Below are positions 12,326 to 24,731 of a stretch of 64,000 bases of DNA, one piece after another (position 1 is the stretch's first letter; each line of letters starts with the position of its first letter). This DNA comes from Isoetes taiwanensis (lineage: Eukaryota > Streptophyta > Lycopodiopsida > Isoetales > Isoetaceae), in assembly GCA_021234155.1 (NCBI GenBank), contig JAJEKV010000031.1:10625857-10689856 (forward strand), given 5' to 3'. The notes beneath the pieces are model-generated. The model ran no database searches and was not told where the DNA came from. It worked only from the letters and a program-made list of their open reading frames with translations. The position numbers were made by a program, and so were the translations under genes.

Positions 12326-13934
12326 CACGTTGCACTCTACCTCAATTGATGATTCACCCTCTAACCGCGCAATAAGAGGCAAGCTTGTATTCGATTCATA
12401 ATGTGTATCTTGATGGTGTGCCGATGGATATTTTTGAAGATGGAAACATGTTGACAAAAGAGAAGTTCCAACTCATATAACACAATTTGAAAGACTTAAT
12501 GAGCTCATCTAATTTTCGGGTGTAGAAAGCGCGTTATGAGGACCATTATAAGCCAAGGAAAACTCTATTATCCAAAGGTCCACAAATTCCGACGCCGTTT
12601 AGGAAAAAGAAGACTTGAGGACTTGATATCAACCTTAGGCGAGATGCTTGTTTGCGGTGGATAATCATCCGAATAATTGTGAAACACTCCATTTGGGGCC
12701 GGCAAAGTATCGGATAATAAGGCCGGATAATATGGCCGGTATCACGAGAAGAGTAAGATATATACCAAAACTTACAATAGCCTTATAAAGATCCCCCTAT
12801 AATCCTCACGAGGTGCAAGCGTGATCATTTTTGGCATTTTTTTTTTGAAGTAGGGCAAGAGCATTTGAATTATGCAATAGTTCATCTCCATATACCCAAT
12901 ACACACCGATCTTGCAGGGCAAAGTCAAAGTAAGGACATACATGGAGGAGAAGAAGTAAAAGATTTGAATTTTCGAGGCTTCCACATTGCATGCATTATT
13001 TCCCTGTTTTAAATTACCTTTGAAGACATGACCACCAAAGGTGTATAATATGTTGGTTGCTCGGTAAAATATAGAACTAAACTTTCGAGGGGGACGGTGT
13101 GTTCGACTCCTTCATCTTTGCAACCACAAAATTGATTAAAATTTTGAGGGCTGCAGGTTTAGGAAGCTAGAAACATAAGCCATACCCGTCCATGAATGAG
13201 AGCACCAATCGTCATATACCATGCGGGTGTATGTTGTCATTCCAACACCCATAAAAGACCCGGATCCGAAGTTGTGGAAGGAAGGCACAAATACGGTCAT
13301 CATGCAACATCGCCAAATATGTAGGTCCGAATTGCGCTTGTCAAATTGGTCACTTCTATAAATATATGTTCTTTGCTAGTTCGACAAAATAAATTAGTTA
13401 CAATTTTCTACATTTGGTGATCATAAATGTAAGCATATACAAGTGAAAAGATCAACTGGCACATGCAATGGCTGAATTATAGAGCCAAATAGCGAGGAAT
13501 GTACGGTTAAGCGTAAAACAAATTTGCTTTCCAATATGACCCAAGGAGTCCATCTAAAACTTCAAACCACTTCAACGTGAGAACTTCAAAATCCTATTCA
13601 AAAGTGCTAGAAAATGCGAGAATAAAGTGTGCACCTGAATGACATGGTTTTGAAGTTGACATTCTCCTTTTTCCTTGCGGGTTCTATATTCTATGTAGAG
13701 CCCGATAACGAGATCTGTGATCCGGGAGCCTAACAAACCATATAATATTTGAAAGGTCACTCCCCATACTATTCCAAGTCGCGGAAAAGCAGTATGGAAG
13801 CGTCAAGAGCACCTAGGCCACTGGATTCATACAAAGGGCAAATATGATAATTAATACTTTAATAATGTGGCCCATGATGCGGATGCAAATATGACAAATC
13901 TCACATATGTTACAATACTTTGTTTAATCCGCAA

Positions 13935-15241
13935 CTTTTGATAAACAGGGAAAAATAAATGGCCATTCAATAACCATGATGTACCTTATTATATCTGTTG
14001 TGGCCCTTACAAGAAACAACTCTTTGTTGTGTAAAGTCTAATGGTTTTGAACAACTCGTTACAACTTCTACTGCAGTACAAAATTTCGTTGCCCTTCATA
14101 TATTCTAGCTTTCTCCCAAAAGGTAAATATAATTTGAGGGATTATAAATGCACATAGAAAGCACTTCAATGTTGCATATCTAATTTTAGCACAATAGACA
14201 TAGACCGATGAACATGAACATCTTGGGCTCTGTGTGGTGTGCTATAGGAGGGCGGGCGGCGTGCACCTTACATGCCCTTTCATTTTATTTTTAGCACAGA
14301 TCATGCAACGTACCTATATAGAAGGTCCCGAGAAGAAATTTTAGATTCTTTGTAGCTCTAGAACCAAACCTTGGAATCAACCAATAGAAATAGGTGAGTA
14401 TGAAGAAGCCTCACTTACGGGAAAGAGTTAAAAGCGGAAGAGGAATTTGAAGCCGCTTTAATGGTCCCGGCCACTCCGGCAATATATCATTTTGAGTTTT
14501 TTTTTTTCTCTAGGGCTAGCGTTGGGAGTGAATAACTTACCGAATACTTGATCTACCCGCTCTTCGTCAAAAACGCTTTTCAAAAGGAGCCCCCGAGTCA
14601 TGGAAGGAAAAGCGGCAAGAGAAGATATCGTGGTAGAGAACCAGCCCTTTTTTGCAAAGCATTTTCATGGACATCCTTCAAATCCGGGAGACTTCTAGTT
14701 TGGCCCCCCGGTCCCGGTGAACACTACGGCATGCAGCAGGTGAATACTACGTAACAGGTAGGAAGAAGACAAAAAAATCGTTCTTGATTCTACAACAAAA
14801 CCACCAACAAAGCAATCAACCATGTCGCGACAAAGAATTCATGGTGCAAAGGATTCATGTCGCGACAAAAGACTTGTTGCAGGCCGTCGTTCACCGAGGA
14901 CGGGGGCCCGCAAACTAGAAACTAGCCTCAAATCCGACCACTCTTCATCCACAAACCCGCAACTTCTAACTGACCATCGGAATAGACTCATACAAAAAAG
15001 CATACCGGGCTCCAGGAAAAAAGTGCAGGAAAAAGACGCAAAAGGAGAATTTCGCAAAGCCACGTTAAAATGATGAAGCGACACCTCTCTTCTCTATGCC
15101 ACGTGACCAAATATGGATCGTCCATGGGGACGGAGGGGCAAACAAATAAATCTGGGCCGTCGATCGGGGGGCAGGGACATTGGGGCGATCTCGACCGTCG
15201 ATCGGGCGCACAGACCGACGACACGGTTTTATAATATAGGA
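13935..15241 (-). mobile_element. Helitron-like 5' segment, inverted relative to the copy at 42.6 kb
   Basis: Read on the minus strand from 15,241, the sequence starts TCCTATATTATAAAACCGTG after an A, the same start as the Helitron at 42,595. It remains similar for about 1.2-1.3 kb, until the homology is lost near 13,935 (partner position about 43,650). The plant Helitron rule of insertion between A and T with a 5' TC fits. No 3' hairpin plus CTRR end was found on this copy. It may be truncated by, or partly captured in, the surrounding CACTA element. An open frame at 14,988-15,317 is matched at 42,638-42,841 only because of this duplication. Confidence 0.55.
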
Positions 15242-16052
15242 TTATCTTTTCAAGGGACGTATCTGCGAAATCAAAGGAATCCGGGTAAGGCAGGAAGTCA
15301 TTGTTAAGGATTAACAACCATCAACATGTTCAGTATGACAAATGGTAAAAGCTGGAAGCAAGTTCGGCAAATTGGTGGCAAAATAAGCTCAAATCTGGTA
15401 AAGGCAAGACTAATCTGAAGAATATGGCTGATCTGAAGCAAGAGGCATGTTTATAAGGTCTAACAAGTCCCTACATTTCTATTCTGGTTGATTTGAAAAG
15501 AGTAATCACCTGGTTAGAGGCACAGCTGAACCAGGCATCATAAACAGAGCCTCCATGCCACAGCAGCTTCTTCAAATTAGCCTTGACGGAGTTATCAACA
15601 AGGCCATCCTGTTGTTTTCGATCAAGTTCCTGTTGTTTGAATGCTGCGAATTAGACGTTTTCTTGTAACAGGGGGATTTACAAGACAAGTAATCCTGCAA
15701 GACTATCTTGCAATCTGCTAATCCTGCTGGACTCAACATAATGTAAAGGCTCTTCCAGAACTATGCAGATCGCTCTAATTTCATGATTTGAATCTACAAA
15801 TCTAGAGGATATATCCTATTGCATGAATGTATGAGCTCTTGACCTGTTCAGAGCGAGCGGCAGTCGCCAAATCCGTCAGGCGCAGCTTCCCAATCCGTCG
15901 CCGCTTCGGCGTCAATCCGTCATCGGCCGCCCAGGCGTCAATCCGTCATCGGCCGCAATTAACGTTCCCCTTATTCTCCACCCTTTACCCTATATTCTCC
16001 ACGTGGAGAATGCGTGGAGATAGGGGGAGAGAATGTTATTTTTTTTCTAGTG

Positions 16053-17258
16053 TATATTGTTAAATTTTGGGATCTCAGATCTGAAGCTTATGGCCGCTCC
16101 GATTGGGCTTCCGGGTTGTTTATTTGGTGACGATGTCAGCCAGAGCATAAGCTCCCTTTTGTTTTGCTTGAATGTGTGCAATCGACTTGGCAGTCAATTT
16201 GGCTCCGGTACAGGGCGCAATCAATTTTTCTTGAACGTGTCCAGTCATTCTTGCAGAGTCAATTTGGCTCCGGTACAGGGGCAGTCGATTTGGCTTTGGA
16301 TTTAGGAGACGATCGTGCTCAGGAACCCTATCAAGCCCCAAATTTGTGCGATGGCCTATAGCCAATCTTATTTGCACACCATAGCCAAATGAGCTTTTTT
16401 TTTTTACTTTTCAAGCCTTTGCTTTGTTGTAGAAATAGAAATAAATGTTAAATGCCATAGTCTGTTTTGCGACATTGGAATGATTCAACATAAATGCAAG
16501 AATATTCTCTCAATCAATGGCCCTAAATAAAGTATGCAAGTATACCCATAAAGTATATGTAAAATAATTCTATGAATTACCACCCTTTTTTTTTGCTACA
16601 CACCGAAGTCCCCGTCACATCACCCTTCCTCTCCACCCAACCACAACAAAGAATTCATAAATCGTTTAAACTGCAAACTTCAACATAAAACTTCCTTACT
16701 AAAGCCCAACAACTGTTAACAAAAATCTGCATGATATGCTAATCTTGGCATAAAACCCATCGATGTTACTGGGATATGCACGATATCCCCATCTGAATCG
16801 TTACAAATGACCATTACAAATTCATATGGAAAATGTCCACCACTGAATAGGAGAAAAAGAGAGAAGACACAACACCAATGCAACAATTGCAAATACAAGC
16901 TACAAGTGACTAACAAATTATATAAATTTCATAGCCTTCTATTTTGGAATATTGAATTTCAGAATCTGGTCACCCCAGATGAACTTCAAAAACCAGATTA
17001 CTCTTGTTAACGACATAAACCATAGTCCACAAAGGGAAACAGTCACTAGAGAACGTTGGCAATGTGCATGGAACTAAAATAAACGATGAACAAGTTAAAT
17101 ATATTCTGAGTGTACAGGAACTAGTTAGGCATAATGCTCATTCATATCTCGCCTTAATGCCTGGCCCTCACTGACACTGAATAAATTCTGTTAGTATATA
17201 AAGTACATTCCTGAATGTCTTATTTTGCCAAAGATCTTGACCCAGTACTCCAATCGAT
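16053..17258. other. Spacer between the CACTA element and CstF64
   Basis: No gene seen. A 24-base word around GGCTCCGGTACAGGG occurs twice (about 16,190 and 16,260) with AATTTGGCT attached, a local duplication. The rest is AT-rich and downstream of the CstF64 stop, so part of it is probably 3' UTR and terminator. Confidence 0.5.
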
Positions 17259-20200
17259 TTACAACTTTAGATTGAGAGCCTGTTGAAGCTGGAGCACCTG
17301 TTGTCTATGTTCTGAAGGCAATGACTCTATTTGCTCAGGGGTGAGCTTCATGACTTGTTGTAAAAGAGCTTTCTGCTGTTCCAAACCCATTGCTTGGATC
17401 TGAAAAAACGACTAGAATTCAAAAAACTCAATAGATGAATATCCAATAGATGAATAATAGCATTGATAACATAAATTCTAAGTACCAGAGGTGGTTGTGG
17501 TGGCCCTTGCATGGAAGGGGGTTGACCATAAGGATTGGAAGAACCCATGGGTGGTACATTTGGGAAATTCCTTTCCCCACCACCTCCTCCAACTGAGTCC
17601 ATGTTTCCACTACTCAAACCCACAGCTCCGGTCACTGGTCCGGAAGCTGGACCCATGCCAGGACCCCTGATATGTTGAGCTTGTCCCTGAGGACCAACTC
17701 CAAGGCCACTTCCTAAAATACCAGCACTGGTCGACAGCCCACCCTGAGCATGGCTTGTGCTTCCACCCAAATCAGTGGCCATACGGGAAGCACTGTTGGC
17801 CATCATGCTCTATAATTGAAGGGTAAAAGACAGAAACATATATAATATGTCATTATTAACGAGAAGCATGGAAAGAACAGTGAATGACAGATGAATACCT
17901 GATATATTTGCTGTGATTGCAGTTGAGGTGGCGGTTGAGGTGGTAATGGTGGTTGCGCCTGTGGTGGGTATGCCATCCCCATGCTAAATTGAGGAACACC
18001 ATGCTGTACAAAATTATAAAATTAGAACTAATCTACAGTTTGAAGACAGCATCAGGGAGCATACCTGAAATGAAAGTTGCTGAGGTGGAGAAGGTTGAAA
18101 TCCAAGGTTCTGAGCTGATTGCAGATGTGGCGGCATTGGAGGTGGTACCGGAGGTGGAACAGGCGGCCGAGGCTGCTGTGGAAGGGGTGGATGCAATTGG
18201 GATTGAGGAAGGCTGCTAGATTGTTGAGAGTACATAAAGGGTTGAGATGGCATAGTCGGAGGCTGTGGAGGTTGTGGACCTTGCGTTTGTGACTGAGACT
18301 GCACCGGTTGTGGAGGTGGCAGCGGTGCCTGTTGACCAGCATGTACCTGAGACTGAAACAGAGAAACCCCAAAACATGAGATGCAGCAGCCTAAATAAAA
18401 ATGCATATTAAGACCATAACTTACTGTTTGTGGTGGACGAACCATGCCAAGCATAATCTGAGCCTGAACCAAAAGACGAGCAACTGAATCAAGAAACAAG
18501 AACCCAAACATAGATCTTACGTAAAAGGTCATAATTAACCAACCTGAAATAGAGCCTTTGTCAGTTGAGGATTTGCAACAAGAATTTGCCGTGCTTGTTG
18601 CTGGTTTTGTTGAATCAGTGCCTTCACAACATAACCTTGAATGTTATTCCCGATAAAAAATATTGTACACTCAAATGTTGTAACAAACCAGTATAACCAA
18701 CCTTCATTTGTGACATTATTCCATATAATTGTTGTTTTGACATACTAGCCAAATGGCTTGTAAGGGCATCATTTCCAGGCAAAACTCCACTACCATGACC
18801 ATTCATTTGTGTGCCTTGCTGCAGATTTTGCCCTTGCCCAGCCATAGCAGAAACATGATGTGAAGACCCCAATGCCCCAGCCATTACTGCTGCGGCAGCT
18901 GCAGCAGCTGCGTAACCTATAGGTTGTTCAGCTGCACCCCCACCAAATGGCAAGGCTGGTTTCTGATTATCTGTGTAACACAAGAATTTCATAATGCCAA
19001 CTATAAACCCTCGGGTATTTCAATGTTCCACAATATATACCCTTACCAACAGGAAAGTTAGTACTAGGTAACCCTGGACCTCCCCGACCCTGCAAACCCT
19101 AAAGTTATGGCACAAAACATCAATTAGAATTTTTGCCATTATTATGGCACTGTTGTACTGTTAAATACCACTGTTATAATGTCCAAGCTCTTACTTGTTC
19201 ACGACTTCTATCCCCACTTCCCCTTTCTCGTTTGCAGCTATATCAACCCGAAGAGGCCGCCATTTATTTCATATCCTTTTTAGATTTTCTCGAGCACTTG
19301 CTGCAGTCTCCTCATCCCTAAACTCACAGAATCCGTATCCCTTTGGCTTGCCAGTTTCTCTATCAACTACAAGTCTGAGAAAGAAAACCTCCATAAGATA
19401 AAGGCCATTTTACTGAAGTTTTAAATGCATAATATCAAATATCCAGATTTCTGTTTCACTACATCTCATCCTACTTATTTCCAATTGCCAAGACAGACAA
19501 TTTGTGAAATAAAAATATACCAGAACAACCTTAAATTGATTCTAAAATTTGGGATTGTGATAGCATTGTACTTCCATTTCCATGGACATAATCAAACTTA
19601 ACAATGTAAACCACTGGTCCACAACTCGCATTCCATGATAATAACCACAGTATGCAAGAACATTCAAACACTTTTGAAACAAGAATGTCACAAATTTATA
19701 TTTGCAAGTACTTTACAGAACAATTCGTGAAGACAATAACACAATACCATCGGTCAAAACAATATCAAGAAGCAAAAACTAACATCACTTACTGTAACAT
19801 CAGAAATTGTTAAAAAACTGCATTGCGCCACAATTCAACAACTAGTGGAAGAAAAACAAAAGCCCATAGTGTGCGCGCTACAAAACTTAACAAGGCAACT
19901 AATTGCATAAAAACGGATAGTAATTTTGATACAAGGTTAAAATCTCCCCAGATTTATCTCCTTCACATTTTGAAGGAACAATAGCACCAGGAGCCTTAAT
20001 AGTTTCCACAAATATAGCTATTTCTCCAAAACAATCCTACACGCACCGAAAGGACACCACTGGACCGACTTCTTCACAAATCTGAATAAGTTGCTCCTCA
20101 GTTGCGTCGTAAGGAATATTGCCAACTGCAGAAAACCAAATAAACTGAGCTGCTTTATTTTTAGGTATAGAGCTATGATTCTACAAGCCATAACCTATTT

Positions 20201-20371
20201 CGAAACCCTAATCTCCCGTAGAACAAAACAAAAGCCCAGGAAATGCACAAGAGAAAACACTTGAGGAGAAGGAGCCTATAACCGAGACATAAGGCATAAA
20301 AACGAGATACACGAAAAAGAGCGAAAAACAAAGGGCTTACCAAAGACACAACGGTGTTGAGATCCGCTCAT
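17259..20371 (-). CDS. CSTF64: Cleavage stimulation factor 64-kDa subunit (CstF64/CSTF2), eleven exons, exon 3 damaged
   Basis: Nuclear pre-mRNA 3'-end processing factor that binds the U/GU-rich element downstream of the poly(A) site. Exons (GT-AG): 20371-20341, 20125-20047, 19374-19195, 19089-19047, 18970-18702, 18621-18544, 18463-18425, 18352-18065, 18003-17899, 17809-17486, 17399-17259. Start MSGSQHRC. The RRM carries RNP2 [10 protein letters not shown] and RNP1 KGYGFCEF. An alanine run precedes the hinge ([32 protein letters not shown]). A long Pro/Gln- and Gly-rich linker follows, then the C-terminal helical domain ([25 protein letters not shown]). About 525 residues. In exon 3, after ENLKR, the frame slips by one base (TGA at 19,271-19,269), returns for [13 protein letters not shown], and slips again, net minus one. 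All other exons are in phase. Given the conservation elsewhere, sequence error or very recent damage are both possible. Confidence 0.88.
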
Positions 20372-20619
20372 TGCGAAAAAGGCTTTCCTAAAACAGTCTG
20401 GAAGGTCCGGCAACTACAGCAGCGGCTGGGCATTGACATAGTAACGAGCTCCCCGAGAGCCGAAGGAGAAGGGTTATTTGTTTGAGAATAAGTTTTTTTA
20501 AGGAAAACAAACAAGGTGCCGGATTGCTCCAACAAAGATACGAAATATTATTGGCTATAGCATTGTGGTGGGTGCTTTCTATTTTCTTGGCAACATATGT
20601 GGAATAGCTCCTAACAAGT

Positions 20620-21105
20620 CCTTACAACACTACTTGCGCACCCATTTGCCCATCAAGAAGTGCAGATTGACAGCTTCCACTCACATGTGAGGACATGATC
20701 TGTTATTGTTGCCAAAAGGGCGCCACTGAGGATGAATATCACGCCCTTCATACCTGCCCAGCATTTGAACATATCCGGGCACGGTATGTTCAGTTAGTTA
20801 TGCCCGACCGGTAGATTTATGCGTCTTTGTTGAACACGGCCTCCGTGGAGCTTGTTGGGATCATACCTTCACGAGGTTATAGATGCGCACAGATTCGATT
20901 ACATCGCCTGAGCGATTTTGAATTGTCCTATTCCTATACGATTGTACGGTCTATTAGCATACTTATACTGCTAAGGTTTTTCCCTCGAAAACCCTTCGGG
21001 GCAGGAGTTTTTTTAACCCTGACAGTAATACGCTTGTTCGCTATTTGTTTGGGTCACATGGGCCAATTGGTCTCCGTGGACATACATTCTATTCTATTAT
21101 GTTCT
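20620..21105 (+). mobile_element. LINE 3' fragment with ATTCT tail
   Basis: A short zinc-binding C-terminal signature of a LINE reverse transcriptase (CYCCQKG..EDEYHALHTCPAFEHIRARY) is readable at about 20,700-20,800 (+). About 150 bp of 3' UTR follows, holding GGCCAATTGGTCTCCGTGGAC and then a degenerate ATTCT tail. The same UTR plus tail recurs at 55,440-55,646, which defines the 3' end of the family. Frame is broken by stops. The copy is 5'-truncated. Confidence 0.65.
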
Positions 21106-21119
21106 ATCTCCGTCTCGGC

Positions 21120-22495
21120 TTAAGGATTTTCTTGGGGAAGAAATTCAACTTCAGTGCATAATCATCCTTACCAGTATTAACCACCTTGTTCACAGGGCAT
21201 TACGTAAAGGTCCCCCTCCCCCAAGTGGATCACTATGAGTTGTTCCCATCTACAAGGCAGGTGACCTGCATTGCCAAGCCAATTACTGAACAATCACGGT
21301 CAGTTCGGTGTTTGCAAAAGTGCTAGCCGGGATTCTCGAGCAACCATTCAGGCTCGGCCAAGGTAGCAGAGTTGCGGGCCCTCATACAGGTTGGATTCAA
21401 ACCTCGGCACTCAACCATTAATCACATCTTCACGCTGCGGACTCTGGTTGAAGACAACAAGAACCATCGCCATGAGCTTCATGGACTTTGCATAAAGGCC
21501 TTTGATATTGTGCCTCGGGAAAGCTATGAGCAAGATTACAACGGTGCGTATCACGATTATGCGCAGGCTATATAAGACATGTTCAGGCTAGTTGCAACTG
21601 ACAAACCAACCATTCGATAAAAGTATCGGGCTTCGCCAGGGATGCCCTCTCTCTCCAACATTGTTTTGGCTTTACATTGATCAGTTGGAAAGATGTTTTG
21701 CTGAAGATAAGGGCAATGAAGCTCACCTTTTGCACTAGATCACCAAGCAGCCTAATATATGATGATGATGTGGACCCCTAGCTTACACTCCGCGAACATG
21801 TAGGCCGGACACATTCTCGCTGTGTAACTGACATACGTGTCAAGCTGATCAAAACCAAGGTACTCCTCATATCATCCTCACGTCACCGAGGCCCCTCCCT
21901 TCAACCATCGAGGGCAAAATGTGGAGGTGGCATCAACCTACAAATATGTGGGAGTGGAGTTTCCTTCTACTATGCAGGGACACTTCCATCCAGCCTATGA
22001 GCCACGCGCATTGGAAGGCACTATATACAATACAGAACAACAGTCGTAAAGCGGAGCTATATGGTTGCTCTCATCACTCGCACATGTTCAGGGTCTTAGT
22101 GGAGCTCGTCCTTTTATAGGGAGTCGATGTTTGGACTCAGTGGTGTCCCTCACTACCTCGAATGACTTGGAGCAGGTGCAGAAAGCCTTATTAGCACACG
22201 CCTTGGCGGTGAAGCCCACGGTCCCATATCAAATCTTGTCGTTCTTGCCTCTTATAGGGCGGCCTTTGATTGCCGCATCGTCTGCTTTGGACGATGCTCG
22301 TCTCCGTAACCTAGCTTATACCGTGGCAGTGGGGCCATATCGCCTCAATGCCCGCTGGAGGGAAAAGAGAGCTCAGTGGCTGGCCAGATGGAATGTGCAG
22401 AAGCACAGGTGCATAAGGTGCAAAGAGGTAGATCGACATAGCCTGATGCAATACCTTGACGTTTGCTCCCGCCCATCACGAGAAAGGCATTGATT
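21120..22495 (+). pseudogene. Decayed LINE reverse transcriptase
   Basis: Successive frames on the plus strand carry reverse-transcriptase landmarks. KAFDIVPRE lies near 21,500, GLRQGCPLSPTLFWLYID near 21,635, and a YDDD box (family YADD) near 21,760. A cysteine-containing C-terminal segment (HRCIRCKEVDRH) lies near 22,410. Many stops and frame changes separate them, so this is an old, inactive copy of a non-LTR retrotransposon, placed directly after a 3' fragment of the same kind. No endonuclease domain is seen. Confidence 0.65.
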
Positions 22496-23404
22496 TGGGC
22501 CATCAGATTGACATTCTTAAGAGTATTAATAAAATAATTAGATGCATATCGTGCTTGCGAAACATGAGAAACAGTCAAACAGACAGATTTGGGACAACAT
22601 CACATAAAGATGCACTCAGCCTACAGAGATTGTTACCAAATCCTTCAGTGCAATGAGATTGGGCCAAAGCCATAGCAGGAAATAAGATGAGCATAGGAGA
22701 ATAATGCTGCCACACCAAGACATATATTTTATGTACGCTTTTCCTCTCTTTCAGGAACTCTCATGCCTAATGCTTAAGAGAATTTTAAGTGCTCTCCGAA
22801 AGCAATTCAATCGCTCCCTAAAAAAAAACCGAGCATGTACCTTTGAATCTATCTTAGAACAGGGACAACCAAGTTTAGGCATATAAGCTATAAGGATTTT
22901 TATGCTCAACAGGACCATTCTCAAAAAAAAAATCGGCCCTTACCTCGACCCTTATGACTCATGTCAGTGTGATATTCCTTCCCTAAGAGAAATAAAACAG
23001 TACAAAATATTTTTAATGCTTTCAAATATTTCGCAAAAAAAAATCCATTCGTAGTGTAGCTCCTAGTCATCCATTCGTAGTGTATCCATTCATCGTATAG
23101 CTCCTAGTCATCCAAACATACAAAAGCGTTTTGAAGACCCAAGACTTGGAATTTCAGTCTTTGTTATTTACTATATACAACAGCAAATAAAATCATTTTT
23201 TGGCAAGCAGTCAAACAAAATCATAAAAATCATTTTCTAGCACAGCCAAACAAAATTATTTACTGTATACAACAGCCAAACAAAATTTTAAAAATTGTGC
23301 AATATATTGAACGCCATGATCCTGACTCATTGAAACAAAGTAATGCTGGCCTTCATTGCATATTTGAACCTCTGTGCCTCTGCACTTGTATTCTTTTCCT
23401 ACTC
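22496..23404. other. Spacer right of the LINE remnants
   Basis: No gene seen. At 23,045-23,115 the words CCATTCGTAGTGTA and TAGCTCCTAGTCATCCA are each duplicated. At 23,200-23,290 the word AGCCAAACAAAAT recurs three times with spacing of 40-50. These may be sub-terminal repeats of the neighbouring Harbinger element, but I could not pair terminal inverted repeats. Confidence 0.4.
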
Positions 23405-24731
23405 TCATATCCCATTCTCTCGCTCAGCCAACCACTTTTGGAAGACTGCACTTTTCAATACCTGTCCTTTTCTTGTTAGACTCTTCGCATTGAGTTCAAA
23501 GTCATAAGGCGACACATTTTCTACAGGCCTTGATTCATTTAATGTTAATCCAAGAGTGGCCATCCTACAAAAGTTATGCAGAGCACAGCAAGCCACTTTA
23601 ACTTTTGATGCATTATCCACATCACAATTTAGGCTTCCTAAGATCTGAAACTTGCTTTTTAGTATCCCAAATATATTCTCAATTACCACCCTTCCTTGCT
23701 TGATGTGTATGTCAAACTCCTTCATACGAAGATTGGTGGGCTTTTTAAAAATCTTCATACAGAATTCTCGCGAAGGATAGGCTATATCAACTAGGATGTA
23801 TGGTCGAACATTGATTGTCCGCACGCTTCTTCCTTCTGGCTTGTAATTATCACATTGCAATTGTAGTATTGGCTCACTACATTCAATGTTATACTTCAGC
23901 TTCCTGTACAAGGATGAATGAGCAAATTGACTGGCATCATGGACTCCACGAAGAAACAAGCAACATGCATCCAAGAACATCTTGTTAGTATCACATAGGC
24001 GTTGCAATAACATGGAACTTGTGCCTTTTCTATTGTGATAAGCATGTGTATCATACTTTTTTGATGATTTTTCTTTTAGCACTATATAAGATCCATCAGC
24101 TGCACCACAACAATTTGGAAGGCCACAAAGTTCTTTAAGGCTATTAATCACTCTTGTCAAATCATCACCTCTAGGAATTTGGATAAAAAGCCTCAAAAGT
24201 TTATTTCTATCAGCCAGAACCCCACATATCTTGTTGGTATATTTTTCAATGGTGGACTTCCCAACTTGGAACAAATTTCGCATCCGTTTAGTGCTTATGC
24301 CGCTACCCAACCTATATAAGACAATCTTGATTGCAGTTCTTATGTCTAATGATTGTCTTACCTTTCTGCCAGGTATGATTTAATAAGGAGAAAGGAGCTC
24401 CACGAATCTCTCAAAGATAGCAACATCCATTTTGTAATATTCATTCCACTTCAAATTTAGAACAATGAAGTCATATTGCCAAGAATGGCGTTCAATAATC
24501 TCATTGAACGTGGACTCCTGGAAAAACCCAAAAATCTCGACCTGGATTCATGATTTGTTGCATTGCTAAATAAATAAGCACAATAGATACAAATGTCATT
24601 CTTCCCATCCCTTCGTCCATCTTCCTTCTCATCTCAAGTGGTAGCTGCATGGTGTCAAGAATGGATTTGAGGAATGTTGAAAAGAGGATAGCATTGTTGG
24701 CTATTATAACAACAATTGTCTTTCGCAACAT
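23405..24731 (-). pseudogene. PIF/Harbinger transposase (DDE_Tnp_4 type)
   Basis: Nuclease/transposase of a PIF/Harbinger DNA transposon. The 301-codon open part (24,310-23,405) carries the catalytic acidic residues in family context: GAADGSY (first Asp), YILVDIAYPS (second Asp) and RVVIENIFGILKSKFQIL (Glu). It ends FQKWLAERENGI. The upstream part continues in the same family pattern (FIVLNLKWNEYYKMDVAIF; VELLSPY; RKVRQSLDIRTAIKIVLYRL) but is cut by a TAA near 24,382 and a frame break near 24,530. The companion Myb-like protein was not found, and terminal inverted repeats were not identified. Plant ALP1/HARBI1-like domesticated genes share this fold, but the stop argues for a transposon relic. 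Confidence 0.85.

Larger units (their letters stand above)
10591..16052. mobile_element. Probable non-autonomous CACTA (En/Spm) transposon
   Basis: The left end reads CACTACAAAAAAAAT. The right end, read inward on the other strand, is CACTAGAAAAAAAAT. Both are followed by ATTCTCT. Sub-terminal GTGGAGAA-type words repeat near both ends (10,680-10,730 and 15,990-16,020), as is typical of CACTA elements. Length 5.46 kb. The 3-base flanks are ATA and TAT, so no exact target duplication is seen. I find no TNP2-type transposase, so it is probably a deleted or passenger element. It contains a minisatellite and a Helitron-like 5' end. Confidence 0.55.

Noticed and set aside
12000-12401. 133-codon frame with internal amino-acid repeats
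   Set aside because: The repeats come from the underlying minisatellite, whose unit lengths differ (79, 95 bp) and shift the frame between copies.
13060-13130. tRNA-like words (GTGTGTTCGACTCC) suggesting a tRNA or SINE
   Set aside because: No A box at suitable distance and no clover-leaf arms could be folded.
14988-15317. A frame ending in FSWSPVCFFV that is conserved at 42,638-42,841, suggesting a real protein
   Set aside because: The conservation is explained by the Helitron-like DNA duplication. The frame has no domain, and the N-terminal halves differ.
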